Assembly: GCF_000368065.1 (NCBI RefSeq)
Contig: NZ_KB851199.1
Coordinates: forward strand, 1 to 64,000
Direction of reading: 5' to 3'
Source: Acinetobacter seifertii
Lineage (GTDB): Bacteria > Pseudomonadota > Gammaproteobacteria > Pseudomonadales > Moraxellaceae
Length of the DNA stretch: 64,000 nt
In this document: positions 55,795 through 64,000 of the stretch, one piece after another
How positions within the stretch are numbered: the first letter of the stretch is position 1
Layout of the letters: each line of letters opens with the position of its first letter
Notes under the pieces: generated by a model
The model's input: only the letters and a program-made list of their open reading frames with translations
Databases searched by the model: none
What the model was told of the DNA's origin: nothing
Position numbers and translations under genes: made by a program

Positions 55795-58602
55795 ATGTCT
55801 AATTTCAATAAAACCTTATCGAAACGCTTACGTCTGAATCATGCATATGGGCAATTGATTGCTCTTATTTTTGTGCCCATGATGATTTTAACAGGGGTTG
55901 GCGCATTTCTGGTTTTAACTGAAACATCTCATTCGGCCAAGCAACAGCAGCTCCATCACGCTTCGGCTATTTTGGCTCGTTATAATGAAATTGCCAAAAA
56001 CCTCTACACATTGGTAGAGCTAAAACCTGATGAATATGATCATGCACAAAACATTATGCAAAGCATGTTCAGTGAAAAAGATTTAAAGCGTGCTGCTTTA
56101 ATTGATAGTAATGGTCAAACATACTTAAGTGTGGGTTACCGAGATAATCGTTACTGGCCCAACTTTACCCAAAGCAGTAGTTTCTTCGGCCCTATCTCTT
56201 ACAACCATAACAATATCTATGGTATTCGAGTTACTAATACCACAGGAAAAACTCCTGTTTGGCTCGTGATTGAAATGGACAATCAGCCATTAGAGCTAGC
56301 ACGCTATCGTATTCTGATCGCTTTAGTCATTACCAGCCTAATGACGTTATTGTTGCTTTTGCTCTGCCTAAATTTCTTCTCTCGCCGCTGGGTTGCACCG
56401 ATGTACGAAATTCGGATGCAATTACAACGACTTAATGCAGACACTTTAGATCAGCACATGATCATTAACAGTACAGGCGAATTACGATTACTCCAACGTG
56501 ATATTGCAAACGTAGTAAAACGCTTACATTTTAGTTTTTTAGAGCTTAAAGAACATACAGAACAAACCGAAGAAGACTTACGCAGAACATTAGACACTTT
56601 AGAAGTTCAAAACATTACTTACCGTCAGGCACGTGACCAAGCCATTTCATCAAATCAGGCAAAATCCGTTTTCCTTGCCAATATTAGTCATGAGCTTCGT
56701 ACACCGCTTAACAGTATTGATGGCTTTATTCATTTATTGCTTCGCCAACAAAACCTAAGTAACGAACAAAATCTCTATCTACAAACTATTCGAAAATCTT
56801 CTGCCCACTTATTAGCATTAATTAACGATGTATTAGATTTCTCAAAAATTGATGCAGGTAAACTAGAACTTGAAACAGCACCTTTTGATTTAGAAGAAGC
56901 TATTTTCGATGTCATGGACATGTTGTCACCTTTGGCTGCCCAAAAGCATATTGCCATGGCATTTTATTATGCAGACAACATTCCTCAACAAGTCATTGGA
57001 GATGCTTTACGCTTTAAGCAAATTTTGACTAACCTAATTTCAAATGCAATCAAGTTCACCCCAGATGGTGAAATTATTGTTCGTGTCCGAATGGAACATG
57101 ACGATATTGGTCAATGCTTACTTCATTTTAGCGTTCAAGATAGTGGTATTGGTTTAAGCGGCACAGACCGTAAGAAATTATTTGAGTCGTTTTCGCAAGG
57201 CGATGCCTCTGTTACACGTCAATTTGGTGGTACAGGCTTAGGTCTCGCGATCTCCAAACAACTGGTTCACCTCATGCATGGTCAAATTGGTTTTGAAGAT
57301 AACCAAGAGCGTGCGCCAACAGAAAAAGGTTCAACATTCTGGTTTACTGCACAGTTTGCTGTAGATGAAGAACATGAGATAGAACATCCTCACTTCGAAC
57401 ATTTACAAGTCGTGTCTTATTTAGCGCATCCAGCAACGGCAAGTGTTTTACGCTACTATCTTGAAAATTATCAAGTTCCACATATCGAAACTCAATCGAT
57501 TTTGGACTTATTTAGCCGCTTAAAACACCTCGACCAGAAAGACAATACATGGCTTGTTGTTGATCATAGCGGTGACACAGAGGCTCTACTTAAAGAAATT
57601 CGTAGCCGTTATCAAGGTAACCTAGCAGTTTACGGCTACCAAATGACACTTGAGCCAAACATGCTCACCGAATATCGCGCTCGCCCACTTTATCAACCGT
57701 TAAGCCGCAGTGGACTTATTCAACTATTAAGTGACCAACCTATCTTTGAAGAGGAACAACAAGACTTTAATGGTCAGGGATTACATATTTTAGCGGTCGA
57801 TGACCATTTACCGAACTTAATTGTTTTAGAAGCACTATTAGGCGAGTTAAATGTTAAAACCACTAAAGCCTTAAGTGGACAAGAAGCGCTGAATATCATC
57901 CAAGAACGCATTGATCAAAAGCTCAAACCGTTTGATTTGGTGTTTATGGACATTCAAATGCCGGTTATGTCAGGCATTGATACTACGCGGGCGATCCGCT
58001 CGTTAGAATCAACGCTAGATGGCGAAATGCAGCTTCCAATTATTGCATTAACAGCCCATGCCCTTGCTGATGAAAAACAAAAGCTTCTTAAAGTTGGTAT
58101 GAATGACTATGTCACCAAGCCAATTCAAATGGAGCAGATCATTCAGATTTTAACGCAATGGACTAAAAACAATTTCACTGCACAAGCCTTAGATAAAGAT
58201 CATCATGTTGTTGCCGAGGCACTAGACCCAGAAATATTAAACTGGCAGCAAAGTCTACAATTGGCAGCAAACAAAGAAGACCTTGCCCAAGACTTACTTA
58301 AAATGTTGGTGGACAGCTTCCCAACCGAGCTAGATGAAATGCAGCAGCTCATTGAACTTGAAGACTTCCCTCAACTTGAGCATGTATTACACCGCCTCTA
58401 TGGTGCAACTCGCTATGTTGGCACACCAAAACTTCAACAAGTTACTGGTGACTTTGAACAGTTTGTTTCTAAGTTACGCAAAGAGCGCCGTAGAGCTGAC
58501 GATGGATTTATTGAAGAAGTTACACAGCGCTTCAATGAATTAGGACTTGTCATTAAAGAAGTAGAGAGTGCAGCTCACCAAATTTTAGTTATACCGGACT
58601 AA
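55795..58602 (+). CDS. gacS: GacS/BarA hybrid sensor histidine kinase
   Basis: 935 residues. TM1 (about 20-42), periplasmic sensor (43-170), TM2 (172-195), HAMP (196-250), dimerisation domain with phospho-His299 in FLANISHELRTPLNSIDGF, ATPase N/G boxes (LISNAIKFTP, DSGIGLSG, GTGLGLAISKQLV), a degenerate receiver-like segment (about 530-640), a receiver with FDLVFMDIQMPVMSG (Asp near 724), and C-terminal Hpt domain with His in VLHRLYGATRYVG. It phosphorylates GacA, which drives small RNAs that titrate CsrA. GacA is not in the window. Confidence 0.94.
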   Translation: MSNFNKTLSKRLRLNHAYGQLIALIFVPMMILTGVGAFLVLTETSHSAKQQQLHHASAILARYNEIAKNLYTLVELKPDEYDHAQNIMQSMFSEKDLKRAALIDSNGQTYLSVGYRDNRYWPNFTQSSSFFGPISYNHNNIYGIRVTNTTGKTPVWLVIEMDNQPLELARYRILIALVITSLMTLLLLLLCLNFFSRRWVAPMYEIRMQLQRLNADTLDQHMIINSTGELRLLQRDIANVVKRLHFSFLELKEHTEQTEEDLRRTLDTLEVQNITYRQARDQAISSNQAKSVFLANISHELRTPLNSIDGFIHLLLRQQNLSNEQNLYLQTIRKSSAHLLALINDVLDFSKIDAGKLELETAPFDLEEAIFDVMDMLSPLAAQKHIAMAFYYADNIPQQVIGDALRFKQILTNLISNAIKFTPDGEIIVRVRMEHDDIGQCLLHFSVQDSGIGLSGTDRKKLFESFSQGDASVTRQFGGTGLGLAISKQLVHLMHGQIGFEDNQERAPTEKGSTFWFTAQFAVDEEHEIEHPHFEHLQVVSYLAHPATASVLRYYLENYQVPHIETQSILDLFSRLKHLDQKDNTWLVVDHSGDTEALLKEIRSRYQGNLAVYGYQMTLEPNMLTEYRARPLYQPLSRSGLIQLLSDQPIFEEEQQDFNGQGLHILAVDDHLPNLIVLEALLGELNVKTTKALSGQEALNIIQERIDQKLKPFDLVFMDIQMPVMSGIDTTRAIRSLESTLDGEMQLPIIALTAHALADEKQKLLKVGMNDYVTKPIQMEQIIQILTQWTKNNFTAQALDKDHHVVAEALDPEILNWQQSLQLAANKEDLAQDLLKMLVDSFPTELDEMQQLIELEDFPQLEHVLHRLYGATRYVGTPKLQQVTGDFEQFVSKLRKERRRADDGFIEEVTQRFNELGLVIKEVESAAHQILVIPD

Positions 58603-58622
58603 AAAGAACCTGTAAAAAAAGG

Positions 58623-58643
58623 CATGACTGACCTGTCATGTTT
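58623..58643 (+). terminator. Weak hairpin after gacS
   Basis: CATGAC/GTCATG stem with a 6-nt loop, preceded by seven A and followed by only TTT. Possible weak terminator. Confidence 0.35.
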
Positions 58644-58699
58644 CCAATTTCAAGCCATGTTATGCTCCGCTTATCGATAAAAAAATAAGCGGGAATTTC

Positions 58700-59488
58700 A
58701 TGGCACTTTTACGTATTGAAAAGAATAATGGCATTGCCACAGTTTATCTAAACCGTCCGGATAAACGTAATGCCATGAGTTTCGCTCTCCTCAAAGAACT
58801 TGTTTCAACGGCTAAAGCCATACAAAAAGACCGAGAGATCCGCTGCGTAATTTTGACTGGCGAAGCACAAGTATTTAGTGCCGGAATTGATTTATCTGAC
58901 CTCAACAATCCTAAAAATTCTGCATTTGCGATTTGGGAGCTTGTAAAACCAGGACAAAGCCTTTTCCAAAAAGCATTTTTGATTTGGCAAAACTTGCCTG
59001 TCCCTGTGATTGCAGCGATTGAAGGTTATTGCTTTGGCGCGGGAATGCAACTTGCGTTGGCTGCCGATATCCGTATTGCCCATCCAGAAACCAAAATGTC
59101 GATTATGGAAAGCCGCTGGGGATTAGTACCCGACATGGGGCTTACCCGCTCACTTAAAGGTTTGATTGGTGTAGACCTTGCAAAAGAACTAACCTTAACT
59201 GCGCGTGTGTTTGACGGAAATTATGCAAAAGATATTGGCCTTGTAACGCACTTAAACGAAAATCCATTACAAAAAGCGAATGCGATTGCCTCAGAAATGC
59301 TACAACGCTCACCAGATGCATTGACTGCTGCAAAACGTGTATTAGATGCAATGGAACATCAACCAGAAAAATCATTGCGTCTAGAAAAAATCTGGCAACT
59401 TAAACTATTACTTGGTAAAAATAGCAAACTCGCTCGTAAAAAAGACAAACATCCGGAAGTTAAATTTTTACCACGCCAATATAGATAA
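58700..59488 (+). CDS. Crotonase-family enoyl-CoA hydratase/isomerase
   Basis: 262 residues. Crotonase fold with oxyanion-hole segments VFSAGIDLSDL and IEGYCFGAGMQLALAADIRIA. The Glu at the second catalytic position in IMESRWGLVPDMGLT and the following Asp fit the hydratase/isomerase branch that includes dienoyl-CoA isomerases. The exact substrate cannot be inferred. GGGAATTTC precedes the ATG. The next two genes follow closely, so the three are probably one operon after gacS. Confidence 0.85.
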   Translation: MALLRIEKNNGIATVYLNRPDKRNAMSFALLKELVSTAKAIQKDREIRCVILTGEAQVFSAGIDLSDLNNPKNSAFAIWELVKPGQSLFQKAFLIWQNLPVPVIAAIEGYCFGAGMQLALAADIRIAHPETKMSIMESRWGLVPDMGLTRSLKGLIGVDLAKELTLTARVFDGNYAKDIGLVTHLNENPLQKANAIASEMLQRSPDALTAAKRVLDAMEHQPEKSLRLEKIWQLKLLLGKNSKLARKKDKHPEVKFLPRQYR

Positions 59489-59499
59489 GAGCTTTGAAG

Positions 59500-60366
59500 A
59501 TGAATTTTGATCGTAATACACCTATTGCCTTTTTAGGCATAGGGCTTATGGGAAGCCGTATGGCTAGCCGTCTTATTCAAGCAGGTTTTCAAGTTGCTGT
59601 CTGGAACAGAACAGCATCTGCTTGTGAAGAACTTATCGATATCGGCGCACACGCTCTCGATCTTTCAAACATCGGACAACACCCTGTAGTTTTAACTTGT
59701 TTAGCTGACGATAAAGCTGTGCAAGCTGTATTTGAACAAATTCAACCTCACTTAAAAGCTGGTCAAACTATTGTGGACTTCTCAAGTCTGTCTGTTGCTG
59801 CAACAAAAGCACTCGCTCAAGCTGCTGCTTCACAACACGTGACATGGATTGACTCTCCTGTTTCGGGCGGTACAGCTGGTGCTGAACAAGGCACACTTGT
59901 CATTTTTGCAGGTGGAGATGCCCAAACTATTGAAGCTTTAAGCCCTGTTTATAATGTACTTTCCCAACGTGTAACACGAATGGGGGATACTGGTACCGGC
60001 CAAGCCACTAAAATTTGCAATCAACTCATTGTGGCAGCAAATAGCGCTCTTATCGCGGAAGCTGTAGCACTAGCAGACCGCGCAGGTGTAGACACAACAT
60101 TACTCGCTCCCGCGCTAGCTGGTGGATTTGCCGACTCAAAACCTTTTCAAATACTTGCGCCACGCATGGCAACTCATACATTCGAGCCTATTCAGTGGAA
60201 AGTTCAAACATTATCTAAAGATCTTAACAACGCGGTAACATTAGCTAAGAATGTTAATTTAGACATCCCTGTTGCACAAAAAGCTCTATTACAGCTACAA
60301 ACTCACCAAAAAAATGGCTTTGCTGAGAAAGATTTAGCTACTATGATTCAAGTAGTAGAGCAATAA
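59500..60366 (+). CDS. NAD(P)-dependent beta-hydroxyacid dehydrogenase (GlxR/GarR or HibD type)
   Basis: 288 residues. Rossmann IAFLGIGLMGSRMASRLIQAGF, substrate motif WIDSPVSGGTAGAEQGTLVIFAGG, catalytic Lys in GQATKICNQLIVAANSALIAEA, and the C-terminal helical DLNNAVTLAKNVNLDIPVA. The family includes tartronate-semialdehyde reductase (GlxR/GarR) and 3-hydroxyisobutyrate dehydrogenase. The neighbouring hydroxypyruvate-isomerase-like gene favours tartronate semialdehyde, but no glyoxylate carboligase is present. The ATG at 59500 lies 11 bp after the crotonase stop. Confidence 0.85.
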   Translation: MNFDRNTPIAFLGIGLMGSRMASRLIQAGFQVAVWNRTASACEELIDIGAHALDLSNIGQHPVVLTCLADDKAVQAVFEQIQPHLKAGQTIVDFSSLSVAATKALAQAAASQHVTWIDSPVSGGTAGAEQGTLVIFAGGDAQTIEALSPVYNVLSQRVTRMGDTGTGQATKICNQLIVAANSALIAEAVALADRAGVDTTLLAPALAGGFADSKPFQILAPRMATHTFEPIQWKVQTLSKDLNNAVTLAKNVNLDIPVAQKALLQLQTHQKNGFAEKDLATMIQVVEQ

Positions 60367-60382
60367 TAAACGGAGTTTGTAT

Positions 60383-61177
60383 ATGGGTCGTCTTGCCGTT
60401 AACTTATCCATGATTTTTACCGAAGTTTCTTTAATTGAACGCTTTGCATTAGCCCATGCAGAGGGCTTTGAACATGTAGAAATCCAATTCCCATATGAAC
60501 TTACCATTTCCGATATTCAAGACCAACTTGAACGCTATAACCTCAGTTTATGCTTAATTAATGTTCCTGCTGGCGACCTTATGCAAGGTGGAAATGGTTT
60601 GGCTGGTGTACCAGGTCAAGAAAAAGCATTTCGTGAAGCATTAGAATTAGCTATTCGTTATGCCACCGCTTTAAAAGTACCACGTGTCAATATTTTGGCA
60701 GGTAAGCAACCTCAAGATTCAGATTTACTTCCTTGCCTTAAAACTCTTGCAAGCAACTTAAAGCTAGCCTGTGACTTACTCACAGAACATGATATTGAAC
60801 CTGTATTTGAGATGATTAATGGCACAGATATGCCACGCTTTTTAGTACAGAACATTGCCCAAGCCCAAGAGATGCTTGAAGCAGTCAACCACCCTGCTTT
60901 AAAAATGCAATATGACTGTTACCACATGGCGATGATGGGTGAAGATGTACTTGAAGGGTTACAAGAAAATATTCACCAGATTGGCCACATTCAGTTTGCA
61001 GACTGTCCTGGACGCCATGAACCCGATACGGCTCAAATCCCATATGAACAAATTTTTTCTTGGATTAAACAAAGCTCTTATGAGGGCTATATTGCGGCCG
61101 AGTACAAACCTAAAAACGGGTCAAATCAGTCATTTACATGGAAAAACAAATATTTTTCCGATGATGTAAATATATAA
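60383..61177 (+). CDS. hyi: Hydroxypyruvate isomerase-like TIM-barrel enzyme
   Basis: 264 residues. AP-endonuclease-2-type TIM barrel of the Hyi group: AVNLSMIFTEVSLIERFALAHAEGFEHVEIQFPY, LINVPAGDLMQGGNGLAGVPG, VNILAG, EPVFEMINGTDMPRFLV, MQYDCYHMAMMGEDV, HIQFADCPGRHEPDTAQI and YIAAEYKPK. The Glu and metal-binding His/Asp residues of the family are present. It interconverts hydroxypyruvate and tartronate semialdehyde. The ATG at 60383 has CGGAG 7 nt before; 16 bp separate it from the dehydrogenase gene. Confidence 0.87.
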   Translation: MGRLAVNLSMIFTEVSLIERFALAHAEGFEHVEIQFPYELTISDIQDQLERYNLSLCLINVPAGDLMQGGNGLAGVPGQEKAFREALELAIRYATALKVPRVNILAGKQPQDSDLLPCLKTLASNLKLACDLLTEHDIEPVFEMINGTDMPRFLVQNIAQAQEMLEAVNHPALKMQYDCYHMAMMGEDVLEGLQENIHQIGHIQFADCPGRHEPDTAQIPYEQIFSWIKQSSYEGYIAAEYKPKNGSNQSFTWKNKYFSDDVNI

Positions 61178-61258
61178 ACTGTTACTAGTTTCGTTTGAAA
61201 TTCTGAGTGAAAACCACTATATTAGATAGTGAGTAATTGTCAGGAAAATATACCCTAT

Positions 61259-61660
61259 ATGAATTTAGAACCATCGCCCAGCGTGTCTAATTCTCACGAT
61301 TTCGCAATGAACACCTCAAATAAAGACGTACAAGCTTGTCTCAAAGTCGTCCATGACGCTTTAGTTGATGTAAAAGCAAAAGATATTCTACAGTTAGATG
61401 TTAGTTCTATTAGCAACGTTGCGGATGCTATTGTCATTGCGAGTGGTACATCTACTCGTCACGTCAAAGCACTTGCTGATAATGTTGCAGAAGAAGCTCG
61501 AAAAGCTGGTTTCCGCCCGATTGGCGTTGAAGGCGAACGAGATGCCGAATGGATCTTAATTGATCTTGGTTTTGTTGTAGTACACGTGATGCTACCAACT
61601 GCCCGCAAATTCTATGATTTAGAAAGCTTATGGCGTACTGCCCCAGAGTCAGTCGCATAA
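61259..61660 (+). CDS. rsfS: Ribosomal silencing factor RsfS
   Basis: 133 residues from ATG 61259; ATG 61307 would give 117. The core is the Iojap/RsfS domain: ALVDVKAKDILQLDVSSISNVADAIVIASGTSTRHVKALADNVAEEARKAG, GERDAEWILIDLGFVVVHVML and ARKFYDLESLWRTAP. It binds L14 on the 50S subunit and blocks subunit joining in stationary phase. The N-terminal extension of about 25 residues is poorly conserved-looking, so the downstream start is a real alternative. It is often found beside nadD/rlmH; here neither is present. Confidence 0.9.
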   Translation: MNLEPSPSVSNSHDFAMNTSNKDVQACLKVVHDALVDVKAKDILQLDVSSISNVADAIVIASGTSTRHVKALADNVAEEARKAGFRPIGVEGERDAEWILIDLGFVVVHVMLPTARKFYDLESLWRTAPESVA

Positions 61661-61673
61661 AATTTTTGCTTTT

Positions 61674-61703
61674 AAAAAAAGCGGCTCTTTTGAGCCGCTT
61701 TTT
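61674..61703 (+). terminator. Rho-independent terminator after rsfS
   Basis: Stem AAAGCGGCTC/GAGCCGCTTT with loop TTTT, seven A before and five T after. Confidence 0.9.
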
Positions 61704-61898
61704 GTTTATATAACTAACCAAAATTTTATTTTAAAAAATTATCTTTTATAGCCTCAGATATCCTCATCAAAGTTTCAACAGCACTTACGAGCTAGTCATC
61801 AATCTTGCTTAAATTTGACATGACAAATTGTCAGAATTACAGCACTATAACCACTCTTATAGTCTCATCAATAAATAGCATAACCGGAGCACTAAAAA

Positions 61899-62720
61899 GT
61901 GAAAATACTCATTACAGGCGCCAACACAGGTATTGGTTTTGCCACAGCAGAAAAACTTGTACAACAAGGACAACATGTGATTTTGGCATGCCGAAATCCT
62001 CAAAAAGCACAAGAGGCACAAAACAAACTACGCTCACTCAACCAAGGACAAGTTGATGTCGTTTCTCTTGATCTGAATAGCCTTGAGCTAACGCGAAAAG
62101 CTGCTGATGAAATTACAGATAAATATGGCAGCCTTGATGTGCTTATTAATAATGCCGGGCTATTTGCAAAAACAAAACAGCTCACCGCAGATGGTTTTGA
62201 GCAACAATTTGGCGTTAATTATTTAGGTCATTTCTTACTTACTCAAAAGTTACTTCCGGCTTTAAAACAGTCACCTAAAGCACGCATTATTCATCTTGCT
62301 TCTATTGCTCATTGGGTTGGCTCAATTAAACCTAATAAATTTCGCGCAGAAGGTTTTTACAATCCCCTGTTCTATTATGGACAATCCAAGCTTGCAAACT
62401 TGCTCTTGAGCAATGCACTAGCTGAACGACTAGCAGACAGTTCAATTACCAATAATGCACTACACCCTGGTGGTGTTGCCTCCGATATTTATCGCGACTT
62501 ACCCAAACCAGTTTATGCAGCCATGAAAGTAGGTTTAGTTCCAACGTCAGTTCCCGCAAAGCTCATTACAGAAATGGCGATTGGAGACTCATGGCAAAAC
62601 CGCAACGGCGAATATGTCAGCGCTCATATGCCTGACTGGAAATCGTCACATGCCAAAAACCAGCAACTGGCACGTGATCTCTACCAACAATCAATGGATC
62701 TGGTCGAAAAGTTTCTTTAA
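61899..62720 (+). CDS. Short-chain dehydrogenase/reductase, retinol-dehydrogenase-like
   Basis: 273 residues beginning at GTG (61899), with GGAG 9 nt upstream. Rossmann KILITGANTGIGFATAEKLV, NNAGLFAKTK, IHLASIAHWVG, and the catalytic YYGQSKLANLLLSNALAERL, then LHPGGVASDIYRDLP. The pattern fits the SDR group related to retinol dehydrogenases and oxidoreductases acting on lipid-like carbonyls; substrate unknown. Unlike the SDR at 45356, its glycine motif is canonical. A good terminator follows. Confidence 0.87.
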   Translation: MKILITGANTGIGFATAEKLVQQGQHVILACRNPQKAQEAQNKLRSLNQGQVDVVSLDLNSLELTRKAADEITDKYGSLDVLINNAGLFAKTKQLTADGFEQQFGVNYLGHFLLTQKLLPALKQSPKARIIHLASIAHWVGSIKPNKFRAEGFYNPLFYYGQSKLANLLLSNALAERLADSSITNNALHPGGVASDIYRDLPKPVYAAMKVGLVPTSVPAKLITEMAIGDSWQNRNGEYVSAHMPDWKSSHAKNQQLARDLYQQSMDLVEKFL

Positions 62721-62732
62721 ATCCCCAAAAGC

Positions 62733-62758
62733 AAAAAACCACCCGAAGGTGGTTTTTT
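62733..62758. terminator. Bidirectional terminator between the SDR gene and pntB
   Basis: Stem AAAAAACCACC/GGTGGTTTTTT enclosing CGAA. Confidence 0.9.
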
Positions 62759-62771
62759 ATTTCAAAGTAAT

Positions 62772-64000
62772 TTAGTGACCTGTACCATTAATTGATTTAG
62801 TCATATCTTCAACAACTTTCTTAGCATCACCAAAGATCATCATTGTTTTTTCGTTATAGAACAAATCGTTGTCTAGACCAGCATAACCTGTTGCCATAGA
62901 ACGCTTAATCACCATGATTGTACGTGCTTTATGCGCTTCAAGAATCGGCATACCATAAATCGGCGAGCTTGGATCATCTTTCGCAGCAGGGTTTACAACG
63001 TCGTTTGCACCAATTACAAGTACTACGTCAGTTGCAGGGAAATCCGAGTTAATCTCATCCATTTCCAAGATGTCTTCATATGCTACGTCTGCCTCAGCAA
63101 GCAACACGTTCATATGACCAGGCATACGACCTGCAACCGGGTGAATTGCGAAACGAACACGAACACCTTGCTCTTTTAGAATTTCACACAACTCTTTCAC
63201 AGCATTTTGTGCACGGCCTTGCGCCATACCATAACCCGGTACAATTACAACGCTGTCTGCATTTGACATCAAGAAGCCAGCATCATCAGCAGAACCTGAA
63301 CGGTAGTTACGTTGAACTTGTTCACCTTTAGCAGCTGTAGAAACTGCTGCACCCCCCATTGCACCACCAAACAATACGTTGATGATTGAACGGTTCATTG
63401 CTTTACACATGATGTAAGACAGAATCGCACCAGATGAACCTACAAGCGAACCCGCAACAATCAACATGTTGTTTTCAAGGGTAAAACCAATACCTGCTGC
63501 TGCCCAACCAGAGAACGAGTTAAGAAGCGATACAACCACTGGCATGTCACCACCACCTACCGGTGCAATCCATACCCAGCCAAATGCAAGTGCAAGTGCT
63601 GTCATTGCCCAGAAAGCAGTCATGTTGCCAGTTGTGAAGAAGTAGAAACCACAAGCCAACATCGCAATAAAGATAAGTGCTTGAACAGGTTTAACCCATG
63701 CACCAGAAATTGTTTTAGCCCATTTTTTCGCAGCCAATTTACCATATGCGAATACAGATGCAGTAAAGGTAATCGCACCAACGAAACAACCCACAAACAA
63801 TTCAAATAGATGAACCTTGCTCATGTGTGCATGTTGTACGCCAGCTGCAGTCAAAGCCGCCTCATTTTGAGCAAACAGTGCAGTTAATTGGTTGTTATGT
63901 AAAATTGCAGCTATTGCAATAAGGACAGCAGCTAAACCCACCAATGAGTGCATAAGCGCAACAGTTTCAGGCATTTGTGTCATTGGCACTGTACGTGCAC
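62772..64000 (-). CDS. pntB: NAD(P) transhydrogenase subunit beta, partial
   Basis: The right edge of the window cuts this gene; about 409 C-terminal residues are present and roughly the first 70-80 of the usual 460 are missing. Membrane segments alternate with VSLLNSFSGWAAAGIGFTLENN, GSSGAILSYIMCKAMNRS, VVIVPGYGMAQGRAQNAVKELCEIL, RFAIHPVAGRMPGHMNVLLAEADV, VLVIGANDVVNPAAKDDPSSPI and IMVIKRSMATGYAGLDN, the NADP-binding dIII domain. With PntA it couples proton entry to NADPH formation. The frame continues upstream past the edge (ARTVPMTQMPET corresponds to an internal segment), so no start can be given. Confidence 0.95.
   Translation of the reverse strand, partial: ARTVPMTQMPETVALMHSLVGLAAVLIAIAAILHNNQLTALFAQNEAALTAAGVQHAHMSKVHLFELFVGCFVGAITFTASVFAYGKLAAKKWAKTISGAWVKPVQALIFIAMLACGFYFFTTGNMTAFWAMTALALAFGWVWIAPVGGGDMPVVVSLLNSFSGWAAAGIGFTLENNMLIVAGSLVGSSGAILSYIMCKAMNRSIINVLFGGAMGGAAVSTAAKGEQVQRNYRSGSADDAGFLMSNADSVVIVPGYGMAQGRAQNAVKELCEILKEQGVRVRFAIHPVAGRMPGHMNVLLAEADVAYEDILEMDEINSDFPATDVVLVIGANDVVNPAAKDDPSSPIYGMPILEAHKARTIMVIKRSMATGYAGLDNDLFYNEKTMMIFGDAKKVVEDMTKSINGTGH

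Overview
The window looks like a chromosomal segment of an Acinetobacter, most likely from the A. baumannii/calcoaceticus group. That is an inference from the low-GC gammaproteobacterial coding style, the 16S sequence, and a mix of Pseudomonas-like gene orders (pcnB-folK-panB-panC; cysM-rlmD-relA-mazG with gacS divergent) and Moraxellaceae features such as a short AccA. No insertion sequence, prophage, CRISPR array or integrase is visible. Nearly everything is core genome.

Layout. Positions 1-2100 hold the 5' half of an rRNA operon on the minus strand: tRNA-Ile(GAU), 16S rRNA, a leader with an RNase III-type processing stem, and two tandem promoters. Positions 2268-6118 are mlaA, a SpoIIE-type phosphatase with a STAS partner, a nitrilase-family amidase and a small exported protein. 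Positions 6278-7234 are the peroxide-sensing pair ohrR/ohr. Positions 7291-16986 hold a type II secretion/pilus-type ATPase, a DUF432-like/MscS pair, a giant DUF2339 membrane protein, polA and yggT. A minus-strand run (proC, tilS, accA, ppx) follows, then trxA and rho with a long leader.

Positions 24125-36510 contain an Ala-rich lipoprotein and the translation superoperon thrS-infC / rpmI-rplT / pheS-pheT-ihfA. In E. coli these genes are contiguous. Here they are cut into three pieces by accessory genes: a glutathione transferase, YqaA and an MFS exporter in one gap, and a NADAR protein, a GNAT acetyltransferase and an unknown tail-anchored protein in the other. infC uses an AUU start.

After an acyl-CoA synthetase comes a compact seven-gene minus-strand operon, pcnB-folK-panB-panC-rapZ-ptsO-darP, with many overlapping or near-overlapping ends. 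comEA and mazG come next.

Positions 46133-50109 are the least ordinary part. A plus-strand block of four exported proteins (a COG3014-like TPR protein, a YcfL-like lipoprotein, an LpoB-like lipoprotein and a CsgG/LpoB-like periplasmic protein) sits between mazG and relA, which are neighbours in many relatives. It has its own promoter in very AT-rich DNA, perfect 10-bp intergenic hairpins, an apparent frameshift in its first gene, and a 31-bp identical terminator sequence at each edge. I infer an envelope or peptidoglycan-synthase accessory module acquired or rearranged as a unit.

The remainder is relA-rlmD-exonuclease-cysM (minus), the hybrid kinase gacS, a crotonase/GlxR/Hyi metabolic group, rsfS, a second SDR gene, and pntB truncated by the right edge.
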